Of a stretch of 50,719 bases of DNA, positions 26,058 through 33,081 are shown in pieces. How positions within the stretch are numbered: position 1 is the first letter of the stretch; each line of letters opens with the position of its first letter. The notes beneath the pieces are model-generated. The model ran no database searches, had not been told where the DNA came from, and worked only from the letters and a program-made list of their open reading frames with translations. A program made the translations under genes and the position numbers. The DNA comes from an uncultured Gemmiger sp. (GTDB lineage Bacteria > Bacillota > Clostridia > Oscillospirales > Ruminococcaceae), in the NCBI GenBank assembly GCA_934502625.1, contig CAKSUQ010000018.1, positions 1 to 50,719 of the forward strand, in the 5' to 3' direction.

Positions 26058-26360
26058 TTATTCCGGGTCGCTGCCGTTCTGGGCGGCCAAGTCTTCGCGC
26101 ACACTCTCGGCCACGCTGCCCGTGCCGTAGTTCAGCATACGGTTCACGCGGCTGACGGTCGCGCTGGACGCGCCGGTTTCGCGGCGGATCTCGCTGTAGA
26201 CCTTGCCTTGCAAAAGACACCCGGCTACAGCATAGCGCTGCTCCATCGTGCGCAGCTCGGTCACAGCGCACAGGTCGTCAAAAAAGCGGATGCACTCGTC
26301 AAGGGTGTTCAGCCGCAGGATCGCCTCATACAGGGCGGTGTTACGTTCATTCTGCTGCAT
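26058..26360 (-). CDS. TrpR-related YerC/YecD-family DNA-binding protein
   Basis: 100 residues from ATG 26360. The frame is open to a TTG at 26423, but that extension is encoded by a repeat-like GC palindrome and is absent from family members, which start near LYEAILRL. Family pattern: LNTLDECIRFFDDLC, MEQRYAVAGCLLQGK, then a helix-turn-helix SEIRRETGASSATVSRVNRMLNYG. These proteins share the Trp repressor fold, but a Trp co-repressor role is not established for YerC-type members. No good ribosome site precedes 26360, so the start is uncertain. It is co-directional with galM and one gene away from the Trp transporter. Confidence 0.82.
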   Translation of the reverse strand: MQQNERNTALYEAILRLNTLDECIRFFDDLCAVTELRTMEQRYAVAGCLLQGKVYSEIRRETGASSATVSRVNRMLNYGTGSVAESVREDLAAQNGSDPE

Positions 26361-26436
26361 AGCGTGTAGGGCGCGCCGGGGCGCCGACCTCTTTCTTTGT
26401 AAAGTTCGCATTTGTTTTGCCAATGCATCTTCTCAT

Positions 26437-26465
26437 ATTCTAGCAAACTTGACGAATCAAGTCAA
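26437..26465 (-). promoter_or_regulatory. Promoter of the YerC-like gene and galM
   Basis: On the minus strand, TTGACT (26460-26465), 17-bp spacer, TAGAAT (26437-26442). The spacer region contains CTTGATTCGTCAAG, a 5-bp-arm palindrome placed as an operator would be. Confidence 0.8.
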
Positions 26466-26497
26466 TACACTAAAGCGCGAAAGTGTGCGGAAAATCC

Positions 26498-26526
26498 TTG
26501 CATTTAACACCAAAATGTTGTATCAT
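26498..26526 (+). promoter_or_regulatory. Promoter of the small membrane protein and rmuC
   Basis: TTGCAT (26498-26503), 17-bp spacer, TATCAT (26521-26526), about 30 bp before the start at 26555. Confidence 0.72.
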
Positions 26527-26554
26527 AGAGATACTACATTACAGGGAGAATGCC

Positions 26555-26941
26555 ATGTCTGCTACACTGCTCATCGTTTATCGCGTCCTCGGCACGGTGC
26601 TTTTTGCACTGGCTGCCGCTGCCATTGTGGAAAAGTATCGCACCGTGCGGGGCGCCGCGCTGCTGCCCGCCCGCGTACTGGAATGCCGCAAGGCCGATTC
26701 CACCAGCCCGAATCGCGGCGCAGGCGGCTACCGCTACCTCGTCGAGGTCTATGCCAACGGCAAACGGCTGGAAATGGAGACGAACGATTCCTTCTGGTTC
26801 AAGCACGATAAGGCGGTGGGCAAAGTCGTGCAGGTCTGGTATAACCCCAACGCCCGCCATCTGGAACGCAAAAGCTGGGAGACGGAAGTTTTCTCGGCGG
26901 CGCTGGCCGCTTTGGGCGCGGCGCTGCTGCTGATCCGCTGA
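26555..26941 (+). CDS. Small membrane protein, DUF3592-like
   Basis: 128 residues from ATG 26555 with CAGGGAG upstream. A helix at residues 5-25 and a second at the C-terminus (AALAALGAALLLI) flank a soluble beta-rich segment (ARVLECRKADS, YRYLVEVYANGKRLE, GKVVQVWYNPNARH). This layout matches DUF3592-type membrane proteins of unknown role. It is 9 bp before rmuC and probably cotranscribed. No catalytic motif is visible. Confidence 0.75.
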   Translation: MSATLLIVYRVLGTVLFALAAAAIVEKYRTVRGAALLPARVLECRKADSTSPNRGAGGYRYLVEVYANGKRLEMETNDSFWFKHDKAVGKVVQVWYNPNARHLERKSWETEVFSAALAALGAALLLIR

Positions 26942-26950
26942 GGGGGACGC

Positions 26951-28309
26951 ATGGACTGGATACTGTATGCGCTGCTGGCGCTGGCCGTGGCGGGTGATGT
27001 GCTGCTGGCCGTCGTGCTGGTGATGGTACTGCGCAAAAACAACGAACCAAAGCAGAAAATCGACACGGCGGACGACTTTGTCCGCGCGATCACGCCGGTC
27101 ATGCAGGGGGAGACTGACCTGCTGGCCGAGCAGCTGCGCGCCATGCAGGGCGAGAGCGCCCGCACCACAAGCGCGACGCTGCGGGATTTTTCCGCCGTAT
27201 TGGCCGAGAACCAGCGCCAGAGCGCTGCCAACAGCACGGCGCGGCTGGACGCCATCGACCGTGCGGGAGCCGCCCGCCAGAAGGCCGCGAACGATGCCCT
27301 GCTGGCGCAGCTGACGATGATGGAAACGCGGCTGAAAAATCTGGAGGATTCCAATGCTACCCGGATGGACAGCGTGCGCGGTGCGCTGGTGCAGGGCTTG
27401 AACACGATCCGCGCCGACAACAACCGCAAGCTGGACGAAATTCGCGGCACGGTCGAGGAGAAATTACAGGACACTTTGCAGCAGCGCATCAACGACTCGT
27501 TCAAGGCAGTCAGCACCCAGCTGGAACAGGTCTACAAGGGGCTGGGCGAAATGCAGAATCTTGCCGCCGACGTGGGCAGCCTGAAGCAGGTGCTGTCCGG
27601 CGTTAAGACGCGCGGTATCTTAGGCGAGGTGCAGCTGGGTGCGATTTTGGAGCAGATCCTAGCACCCGGCCAGTACGCATGCAATGTCGCCACCGTGCCG
27701 GGCAGCGCGAATCGCGTCGAGTACGCCATCAAGATGCCGGGGCAGGGAGGCACGGTCTGGCTGCCCATCGACGCGAAATTCCCCGGCGACACCTATGCGC
27801 ATTTGCAGGCCGCGCAGGAGCGCGGCGATGCGGCGGCGGTCGCGGCCATGCGCAAGGCGCTGAACAGTGTGCTGCGCGCCGAGGCCAAGGACATCCACGA
27901 CAAGTACATCGAAGTGCCCTATACGACGAGCTTCGGCATTTTGTTTTTGCCGTTTGAGGGGCTGTACGCCGAGGTGGTTTCCAGCGGTGTGACGGAGATT
28001 TTGCAGCGAGATTACCAGATCACCGTTGCAGGGCCGTCCACGATGGCGGCGCTGCTGAACGCGCTGCAGATGGGCTTCCGCACGCTGGCGATCCAGAAGC
28101 GCAGCGGCGAGGTCTGGACGATCTTGGGCGCGGTCAAAACCGAGTTCGAGAAGTTTGGTGCAGGTTTGCAGCAGATGCAGCGGCATTTGAACCAGACGGG
28201 GTCTGATCTGGAGGAACTGATCGGCCCCCGCAGCCGTGCCATCACCCGGAAGCTGGAGTCCGTGCAGCAGATGGAACCGGAGGAAGCGGCAAAGCTGCTG
28301 GAGGAGTAG
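26951..28309 (+). CDS. rmuC: DNA recombination protein RmuC homologue
   Basis: 452 residues. N-terminal membrane helix (about 5-28), long coiled-coil (about 60-200; for example MMETRLKNLEDSNATRMDSV), then the RmuC domain with GILGEVQLGAILEQIL, WLPIDAKFPGDTY, DIHDKYIEVPYTTSFGILFLPFEGLYAEV and AGPSTMAALLNALQMGFRTL. RmuC proteins are predicted restriction-endonuclease-fold nucleases limiting certain DNA rearrangements; the PIDAKFP region is the likely active-site strand. Follows the small membrane protein by 9 bp. Confidence 0.92.
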   Translation: MDWILYALLALAVAGDVLLAVVLVMVLRKNNEPKQKIDTADDFVRAITPVMQGETDLLAEQLRAMQGESARTTSATLRDFSAVLAENQRQSAANSTARLDAIDRAGAARQKAANDALLAQLTMMETRLKNLEDSNATRMDSVRGALVQGLNTIRADNNRKLDEIRGTVEEKLQDTLQQRINDSFKAVSTQLEQVYKGLGEMQNLAADVGSLKQVLSGVKTRGILGEVQLGAILEQILAPGQYACNVATVPGSANRVEYAIKMPGQGGTVWLPIDAKFPGDTYAHLQAAQERGDAAAVAAMRKALNSVLRAEAKDIHDKYIEVPYTTSFGILFLPFEGLYAEVVSSGVTEILQRDYQITVAGPSTMAALLNALQMGFRTLAIQKRSGEVWTILGAVKTEFEKFGAGLQQMQRHLNQTGSDLEELIGPRSRAITRKLESVQQMEPEEAAKLLEE

Positions 28310-28367
28310 CCTTCCGTGGGGGCTTCCGCCGCCGTTTGTTCCCCTTTTCGCCATTTTCGCTAATTCC

Positions 28368-28389
28368 GCCCCCTATACGGGGGCTTTTT
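28368..28389 (+). terminator. Terminator after rmuC
   Basis: GCCCCC (28368-28373) pairs with GGGGGC (28379-28384) and is followed by TTTTTC. Confidence 0.75.
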
Positions 28390-28405
28390 CTATGCCGACG
28401 GCCAC

Positions 28406-28434
28406 TTTACAGCGCGGGAAAGGTGTGTTATACT
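28406..28434 (+). promoter_or_regulatory. Promoter of degV
   Basis: TTTACA (28406-28411), 17-bp spacer, TATACT (28429-28434). Confidence 0.78.
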
Positions 28435-28499
28435 GAACAAGTTATTGAATAGTCAACAACTTGCGCGGCACAGCCGCCCACCTATAAAAGGAGCACACC

Positions 28500-29345
28500 A
28501 TGATCCGTATTATCACCGATTCCGCCGCCGACCTGACCCCGGCCGAGCTGTACGCCCCCGGCGTCACCGTCGTGCCGCTGTCTGTCACCTTTGCAGACGG
28601 CACCACCCAGCTCGATGACGGCACGATGACGAAGGATGAATTCTTCGTCCGCCTGGCAGAGGACAGTAAGCTGCCCCGTACAAGCCAGCCCAGCCCGGCC
28701 AGCTTTATGCAGGTGTATGAGGATGCCGCCGCGGCGGGAGATGAGATCCTTGTGATCACCATCGCCCAGAAGCTGTCCGGTACCTACCAGTGTGCGCATT
28801 TGGCCGCCGCCGATGTCGGCGTACATGCATACATCGTCGATTCCGAGAACGCGACGCTGGGCGAAGCCCTCATCGTCCGCGAGGCGCTGCGCCTGCGCGA
28901 CGAGGAGGGGCTGTCCGCTGCCGAGATCGCCGCCGCCCTCGAAACCTTCAAGAAGCGGGTGCGCATCGTCGCCATCGTCGACAGCCTGAAACACCTGCAG
29001 AAGGGCGGTCGGCTGCCTGCCGCCGTCGCCATCGTGGGCGGCGCGCTGGGCATCAAGCCGGTGCTGGCCTTGCAGGACGGCGCCATCAAGCTGGTGGACA
29101 AGGGGCGCGGCCGCCCCGGCGCGCTGGTGGCAATGTTTAAGCAGTTGGACAAGCTGGGCGGCGTCGACCCGCGCTACGGCTACACGCTGCTGTACAGCGA
29201 CGACAAGCAGCTGGCTGCGCCGGTACACCACTATATGCACCAGAATCTGCACCTGACCGGCGGCCGCGTCGGCCAGATCGGCGCGACCATCGGCACCCAC
29301 ATCGGCCCCGGCGCGGTGGGGGTGGCCTTTGTGGCGAAGGAGTAA
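28500..29345 (+). CDS. DegV family protein (fatty-acid-binding)
   Basis: 281 residues, ATG preceded by AAAAGGAG. DegV/FakB pattern: IRIITDSAADLTP, PLSVTFADGT, RTSQPSPASFMQVYE, ITIAQKLSGTYQCA, IVDSENATLGEAL, LKHLQKGGRL, LGIKPVLAL and the C-terminal GTHIGPGAVGVAF. The family binds an acyl chain deep in the protein; FakB members present it to the kinase FakA for phosphorylation. No fakA-like gene is in view, so it may serve an unlinked kinase. Single-gene unit from the promoter at 28406, followed by the palindromic element at 29356. Confidence 0.92.
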   Translation: MIRIITDSAADLTPAELYAPGVTVVPLSVTFADGTTQLDDGTMTKDEFFVRLAEDSKLPRTSQPSPASFMQVYEDAAAAGDEILVITIAQKLSGTYQCAHLAAADVGVHAYIVDSENATLGEALIVREALRLRDEEGLSAAEIAAALETFKKRVRIVAIVDSLKHLQKGGRLPAAVAIVGGALGIKPVLALQDGAIKLVDKGRGRPGALVAMFKQLDKLGGVDPRYGYTLLYSDDKQLAAPVHHYMHQNLHLTGGRVGQIGATIGTHIGPGAVGVAFVAKE

Positions 29346-29355
29346 AAAAGAAAAA

Positions 29356-29490
29356 GCCTTCCCCTGAGGGGGAAGGTGGCCGCAGGCCGGATGAGGGGCG
29401 GAGTTGCCGTTGCGACCCATGATTGGGTGGTGCGGACAGCTTCGCCCCTCATCGGTCTGCTTCGCAGACAGCTTCCCCTGAGGGGAAGCC
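29356..29490 (+). repeat. Palindromic intergenic element, copy 2
   Basis: 135 bp, beginning 10 bp after the degV stop. Left end GCCTTCCCCTGAGGGGGAAGG, right end GCTTCCCCTGAGGGGAAGCC; inner GGATGAGGGGC and GCCCCTCATC pair; central ACCCATGATTGGGT. Convergent genes flank it, so it may terminate both. Confidence 0.88.
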
Positions 29491-29501
29491 AGCCTTTTGG
29501 T

Positions 29502-29624
29502 TTATTTACTAAAAATCTTATTCAGCAGATACACACCCAGCACCAGTACGCCCAGCACCAAAAAGATGCCTGCCATACCGGCGCAGAGGATGGTCAGCGT
29601 GGTGGGAAGCAGTGCAGTCGACAT
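29502..29624 (-). CDS. OadG-related small membrane subunit (40 aa)
   Basis: 40 residues, ATG at 29624 with AAGGAGG 7 bp upstream. One membrane helix (TILCAGMAGIFLVLGVLVLG) and a short basic tail (NKIFSK). Size and position, 12 bp after the decarboxylase beta-subunit gene on the same strand, match OadG-like small subunits that stabilise the membrane part of Na+-pumping decarboxylases. It lacks the long hydrophilic tail of classical OadG that contacts the alpha subunit. Too short for routine gene finding, but the start site and context are strong. Confidence 0.8.
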   Translation of the reverse strand: MSTALLPTTLTILCAGMAGIFLVLGVLVLGVYLLNKIFSK

Positions 29625-29636
29625 AGGGATACCTCC

Positions 29637-30776
29637 TTACAGATAGCCGTTCATCAGGGTCAGGATCAGGCCGCCGGCGATGACCGACGCGATCTGCCCC
29701 GAAACGTTGACGCTGATGGAATACATCAGCAGGAAATTCTGGTTGTCCTCGGCCAGACCCATCTGGTTGACAACACGCCCGCTCATCGGGAAGGCCGAGA
29801 TGCCCGCCGCACCGATCATCGGATTGATCTTTTTGCCTTCGGGCAGGAACAGGTTCAGCAGCTTGGCAAACAGCACGCCGCCCGCCGTGTCAAAGATGAA
29901 CGCGACCAGCCCCAGCGCCAGAATCAGCAGTGTGTCGGGCTGGACGAATTTGTCGGCGGTCATCTGTCCGGCCACGGTCAGGCCCAGCACAATCGTGATA
30001 AGGTTCGCCAGCACGTTCTGCGCCGTCTCGGACAGGGCGTTCAGCACGCCGCACTCCCGCAGCAGGTTGCCGAACATCAAAAAGCCGACCAGCGCCACGC
30101 TGGCGGGTGCGACCAGCCCGGCCAGCACAGTGACTACAATCGGGAACAAAATTTTGGTGGTTTTGCTGACACTGCCCTTCTGGTAGGGCATCCGGATCAG
30201 CCGTTCCTTGCGGGTGGTGCAGAGTTTGATGACCGGCGGCTGCACGATGGGCACGAGCGCCATGTAGCTGTAGGCTGCGACCATGATCGCGCCCAGATAC
30301 TTGCTGCCGAGGGTGTTTGCGACGAAGATGGCCGTGGGGCCGTCCGCCGCGCCGATGACCGCGATGGATGCGGCGTCGGGCAGATCGAAAAACAGCCCGG
30401 CCAGCACCAGCGTGATGAAAATACCGAACTGTGCCGCCGCACCGAACAGCATCAGCCACGGCTTTTCCAGCAGGGGACCAAAGTCGATCATCGCGCCGAT
30501 GCCGATGAACAGCAGCAGGGGAAACAACTCGTTGGACATGCCTGCGTTAAAAAGTGCAGTAATGGGGCCTACGGTGTCGCCTTGGGTGATCGCCCCGGAC
30601 AGCGGCAGATTGACAAGGATCGCGCCGAAACCCATGGGCAGCAGCAGGCTCGGCTCCATCTTTTTCGCGATGGCAAGCCAGATCAGCAGCCCGCCGATCG
30701 CCCACATGACGACCATCTGCCATGTGATGAGGCCGAAGTTTGAGAACAGCCCCGTGAACGTCTGGAGAATTTGCAT
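29637..30776 (-). CDS. Sodium-ion-translocating decarboxylase beta subunit, orphan (OadB/GcdB-like)
   Basis: 379 residues from ATG 30776 with GGGAGG upstream. About ten helices with OadB-family marks: FIGIGAMIDFGPLLEKPWLMLFGAA (split over two helices), GAADGPTAIFVANTL with the Asp known to be essential for Na+ movement in oxaloacetate decarboxylase, NPMIGAAGISAFPMSGRVV and NVSGQIASVIAGG. Classical OadB couples decarboxylation of a biotin-bound carboxyl to Na+ export and needs an alpha subunit and biotin carrier. Neither is beside it: neighbours are degV and a GH13 enzyme. Its leader carries a yybP-ykoY riboswitch, so it may work in manganese- or ion-linked transport; that is inference. Confidence 0.9.
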   Translation of the reverse strand: MQILQTFTGLFSNFGLITWQMVVMWAIGGLLIWLAIAKKMEPSLLLPMGFGAILVNLPLSGAITQGDTVGPITALFNAGMSNELFPLLLFIGIGAMIDFGPLLEKPWLMLFGAAAQFGIFITLVLAGLFFDLPDAASIAVIGAADGPTAIFVANTLGSKYLGAIMVAAYSYMALVPIVQPPVIKLCTTRKERLIRMPYQKGSVSKTTKILFPIVVTVLAGLVAPASVALVGFLMFGNLLRECGVLNALSETAQNVLANLITIVLGLTVAGQMTADKFVQPDTLLILALGLVAFIFDTAGGVLFAKLLNLFLPEGKKINPMIGAAGISAFPMSGRVVNQMGLAEDNQNFLLMYSISVNVSGQIASVIAGGLILTLMNGYL

Positions 30777-30811
30777 AGAGAACCTCCCATTCTGAATGGG
30801 CGGCAGGGTAC

Positions 30812-30858
30812 AAAAAAAGAGACCCCTGCCGCAGATAAACGTCTGCGGCAAAAGTCTC
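30812..30858 (-). terminator. Riboswitch-controlled terminator
   Basis: On the minus strand, GAGACTTTTGCCGCAGA (30858-30842) pairs over 17 positions, with several G-U pairs, to TCTGCGGCAGGGGTCTC (30835-30819), followed by TTTTTTT (30818-30812). The 5' arm includes the 3' strand of aptamer helix P1, so the two structures exclude each other. Confidence 0.88.
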
Positions 30859-30961
30859 AGTGTTTACAGCATGCTCCGGGGCAGATTTGCACCTGCCCGT
30901 GATGACGAAGCGATACGGCACGGTATTTGTTTGAAATCCGCGTCCCTTACTCCCTTTTACC
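30847..30961 (-). promoter_or_regulatory. yybP-ykoY (Mn2+) riboswitch aptamer
   Basis: Reading the minus strand: P1 5' strand GGUAAAAG (30961-30954), then conserved GGAGUAA; a mid region with GUCAUCACGGGCAG and a hairpin GGGCAG/CUGCCC; then UGAGA and the P1 3' strand CUUUUGCC (30854-30847). The GGAGUA and GAGAC.UUUGCC blocks flanking P1 are the hallmark of this class, which binds Mn2+ between two loops. Metal binding would stabilise P1, block the terminator at 30812-30858 and switch expression on. Assigned from memory of the consensus; a covariance search would settle it. Confidence 0.8.
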
Positions 30962-30968
30962 TTGGGGT

Positions 30969-30997
30969 ATTATAACGCAGGGGCGGGAAAAATGCAA
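30969..30997 (-). promoter_or_regulatory. Promoter of the riboswitch-decarboxylase unit
   Basis: On the minus strand, TTGCAT (30992-30997), 17-bp spacer, TATAAT (30969-30974), directly upstream of the aptamer. It overlaps the region just after the GH13 stop codon. Confidence 0.82.
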
Positions 30998-31009
30998 GAG
31001 GAAATTTGC

Positions 31010-32860
31010 TTAATACACCGAAAAATACCCCACATGCTCCGGGTGGTTGTCCTCGACCAGTACGGTGAAGCCGCCGGGGTTGACCTCGGTGTTCTTGCCG
31101 AAGGCCTCCTCCGCCAGCAGGTGCTGGCCGCGGTTCAGGATGATCTCGGCCGTCTGCAGTTTGCCAATGCGGCGGTAGTGCAAAATATCCCCCTCGGCGC
31201 GGACGATCTCCAGCCGCCCGCCGTCGAAGGCATCGCAGCTGCGGCGCAGGGCGGCCAGCGTTTTCATCGGGCCGCGCAGCCGCTGCTCGGTGGAGTTCCA
31301 GTCAAAGAACGCCCGGTTGAAGGGGTCGCGGTAGCCCTGCATGGCAATTTCATCGCCGTAGTAGATGCAGGGCACGCCCGGCAGGGTAAAGATCATCGCA
31401 TAGCCCAGCAGCAGGCGGCGGATGGCGCTGTCCATCTGGCCGGACGGGATGCAGCGCTTGCTCTGCCAGTAGCGGTCGCGGCCGTTGCAGGGCTCGCCCG
31501 CTATGGCGGTGATGGCGCGCTCGGTGTCGTGGGTCGAGAGGAAGTTCATCGCACAGTCCAGCGCCGGGGCAGGGTAGTTCTCGCAGATCTGCATCAGCTG
31601 ATCGGCCACGGCAGCCACGTCCGCGCCATGCAGATAGTCCAGCGTCGCGTTGCGGAAGGGGTAGTTCATCACAGCATCGAGGCCGTGCCCGCGCAGGTAG
31701 GTGCGGCGCTGGCCGAAGGCCTCCTTCGTGGTGGCGTCCTCCCACACTTCGCCCAGCAGCAGCTTGTCCTCGCCGTGGGCTTTGACGGCGGCACGGATTT
31801 TTTCGATAAAGCTGTCAGGCAGCTCATCGGCCACATCGAGCCGGAAGCCCGAGGCACCCAGCCCCAGCCAGGTGTCAATGACGCCGCCCTTGCCGCAGAT
31901 AAAATCCACATAGGAGGGCGAATCCTCCTGCACCTCGGGCAGCGTCTCAAAGCCCCACCAGCTGCGGTAGCCGCAGGGATAGCCCGAGTCAAAGTCGTAC
32001 CAGCTGCGGTACGGCGAGCTGCGGTCCCGGTACGCGCCGCCCGGGCCGTAGCGGCCCTCGCGGTTGAAGTAGCGGGAATCCGACCCCGTGTGGCTGAACA
32101 CGCCGTCCAGGATGATGCGGATGCCCTCCCTGGCCGCGGCGGCGCACAGGGCGCTGAACTCCTCGTTCGTGCCCAGCAGCGGGTCGGCCTTGAGGTAGTC
32201 CGCCGTGTTGTAGCGGTGGTTGGCGTGGGCCTCAAAAATCGGGTTCAGGTAGATGCAGGTCACGCCTAAATCGCGCAGGTACGGCAGCTTTTGCTGGATG
32301 CCCGCAAAGTCGCCGCCGTAATAGTCCATGTTCAGGTAGCCCTCGCTCTGCTCGGTGGGCCAGAAATACGGCTCGCCGGTCTTGTCGGCGCGGTAGATGC
32401 GGTCTGCAAACGGCATCGCTTTGTTGGGCTTGCCCTCGCAGAAGCGGTCCGGGAAAATCTGATACATCGTGCCGTTTTTCAGCCAGTCGGGCGTCTTGAA
32501 GTCCGGCTCGTAGACCGTCAGCTGCCAGTCCTGACCGTCAGTCCAGCTGAGCACACCCTCACCGCCCGGCGTGCGGTAGATGCGGCGAAAATCCGTGTAC
32601 AGGTCAAAGTGGTAAAAGTACAGCCCCGAGGTCGTCGGCGTGACGGTCAGCACGAAGTGGTTGACCCTGGGTGTCTGGCCCGTGAACTCCATGCGGTAGT
32701 GGACGGGGTCCTCGCGGTCCTTCGTCAGCACCAGATGCGGGTCCACGTAGCCGAGGTCCTCCGGCACGGTCAGGTTGAAGGTCACGGGCTGACCGGCCTT
32801 CACCGCCCCGAACGGGGATTTGCAGGTGAGGTCGAGGCTGTTGTAGAATGTGTGGGACAT
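31010..32860 (-). CDS. GH13 alpha-glucanase (neopullulanase/cyclomaltodextrinase type)
   Basis: 616 residues, ATG at 32860 with AAAGGGGAG upstream, no signal peptide. An N-terminal beta-sandwich (residues 1-125, CBM34-like) is followed by the GH13 barrel: MYQIFPDRF, YLNPIFEAHANHRYNTADY, nucleophile Asp in GFRLDVADEL, acid/base Glu in LLGEVWEDA, third Asp in LSTHDTER, and a C-terminal beta domain. Domain order fits cytoplasmic maltogenic amylase/neopullulanase enzymes that open cyclodextrins and short branched maltodextrins. It lies downstream of glgP on the same strand, separated by a terminator and a palindromic element, so its own promoter is unclear. Confidence 0.92.
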   Translation of the reverse strand: MSHTFYNSLDLTCKSPFGAVKAGQPVTFNLTVPEDLGYVDPHLVLTKDREDPVHYRMEFTGQTPRVNHFVLTVTPTTSGLYFYHFDLYTDFRRIYRTPGGEGVLSWTDGQDWQLTVYEPDFKTPDWLKNGTMYQIFPDRFCEGKPNKAMPFADRIYRADKTGEPYFWPTEQSEGYLNMDYYGGDFAGIQQKLPYLRDLGVTCIYLNPIFEAHANHRYNTADYLKADPLLGTNEEFSALCAAAAREGIRIILDGVFSHTGSDSRYFNREGRYGPGGAYRDRSSPYRSWYDFDSGYPCGYRSWWGFETLPEVQEDSPSYVDFICGKGGVIDTWLGLGASGFRLDVADELPDSFIEKIRAAVKAHGEDKLLLGEVWEDATTKEAFGQRRTYLRGHGLDAVMNYPFRNATLDYLHGADVAAVADQLMQICENYPAPALDCAMNFLSTHDTERAITAIAGEPCNGRDRYWQSKRCIPSGQMDSAIRRLLLGYAMIFTLPGVPCIYYGDEIAMQGYRDPFNRAFFDWNSTEQRLRGPMKTLAALRRSCDAFDGGRLEIVRAEGDILHYRRIGKLQTAEIILNRGQHLLAEEAFGKNTEVNPGGFTVLVEDNHPEHVGYFSVY

Positions 32861-32871
32861 GGAAGTCTCCC

Positions 32872-32889
32872 CTTTACGTTAGCGTAAAG
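32872..32889. promoter_or_regulatory. Short palindrome upstream of the GH13 gene
   Basis: CTTTACG (32872-32878) and CGTAAAG (32883-32889) form a perfect 7-bp-arm palindrome immediately before the GH13 ribosome site; it could be an operator, an RNA hairpin or the edge of the adjoining repeat. Confidence 0.45.
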
Positions 32890-33028
32890 CCTTCTCCCCT
32901 GGGGGAGAAGGTGGCCCGGAGGGCCAGATGAGGGGAGAGCCTGCCGTTATGGCCCGGCAAAAGGGCGGCAGGGCAGACTTGGCCCTCATCAGTCACCTTC
33001 GGTGACAGCTTCCCCCGATGGGGAAGCC
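32889..33028 (+). repeat. Palindromic intergenic element, copy 3
   Basis: 140 bp; the most diverged copy. Left end GCCTTCTCCCCTGGGGGAGAAGG then AGATGAGGGGAG; right end CCCTCATCAGTCACC then CTTCCCCCGATGGGGAAGCC. It lies between glgP and the GH13 gene, 28 bp upstream of the GH13 start. Confidence 0.82.
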
Positions 33029-33033
33029 TGCAC

Positions 33034-33063
33034 AAAAAAGCCGTGCCCCGAACAGGGCACGGC
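33034..33063 (-). terminator. Rho-independent terminator of glgP
   Basis: On the minus strand, GCCGTGCCC and GGGCACGGC (33063-33055 and 33048-33040) form a 9-bp stem followed by TTTTTT, 19 bp after the glgP stop. Confidence 0.9.
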
Positions 33064-33081
33064 AAAAATCAGATAACCAGA

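Noticed and set aside
26361..26423. N-terminal extension of the YerC-like protein to TTG 26423
   Set aside because: The extra 21 residues are encoded by a repeat-like GC palindrome and do not match the family, which begins near the ATG at 26360.
29637..30776. Complete oxaloacetate or methylmalonyl-CoA decarboxylase operon
   Set aside because: No alpha subunit, carboxyltransferase or biotin carrier within the window; only beta and a short gamma-like subunit are present.
30847..30961. T-box or TPP riboswitch as explanation of the decarboxylase leader
   Set aside because: No TGGNACC T-box sequence, AGAGAG or CUGAGA thi-box pattern in the right place; GGAGUA and GAGACUUUUGCC around P1 fit yybP-ykoY instead.
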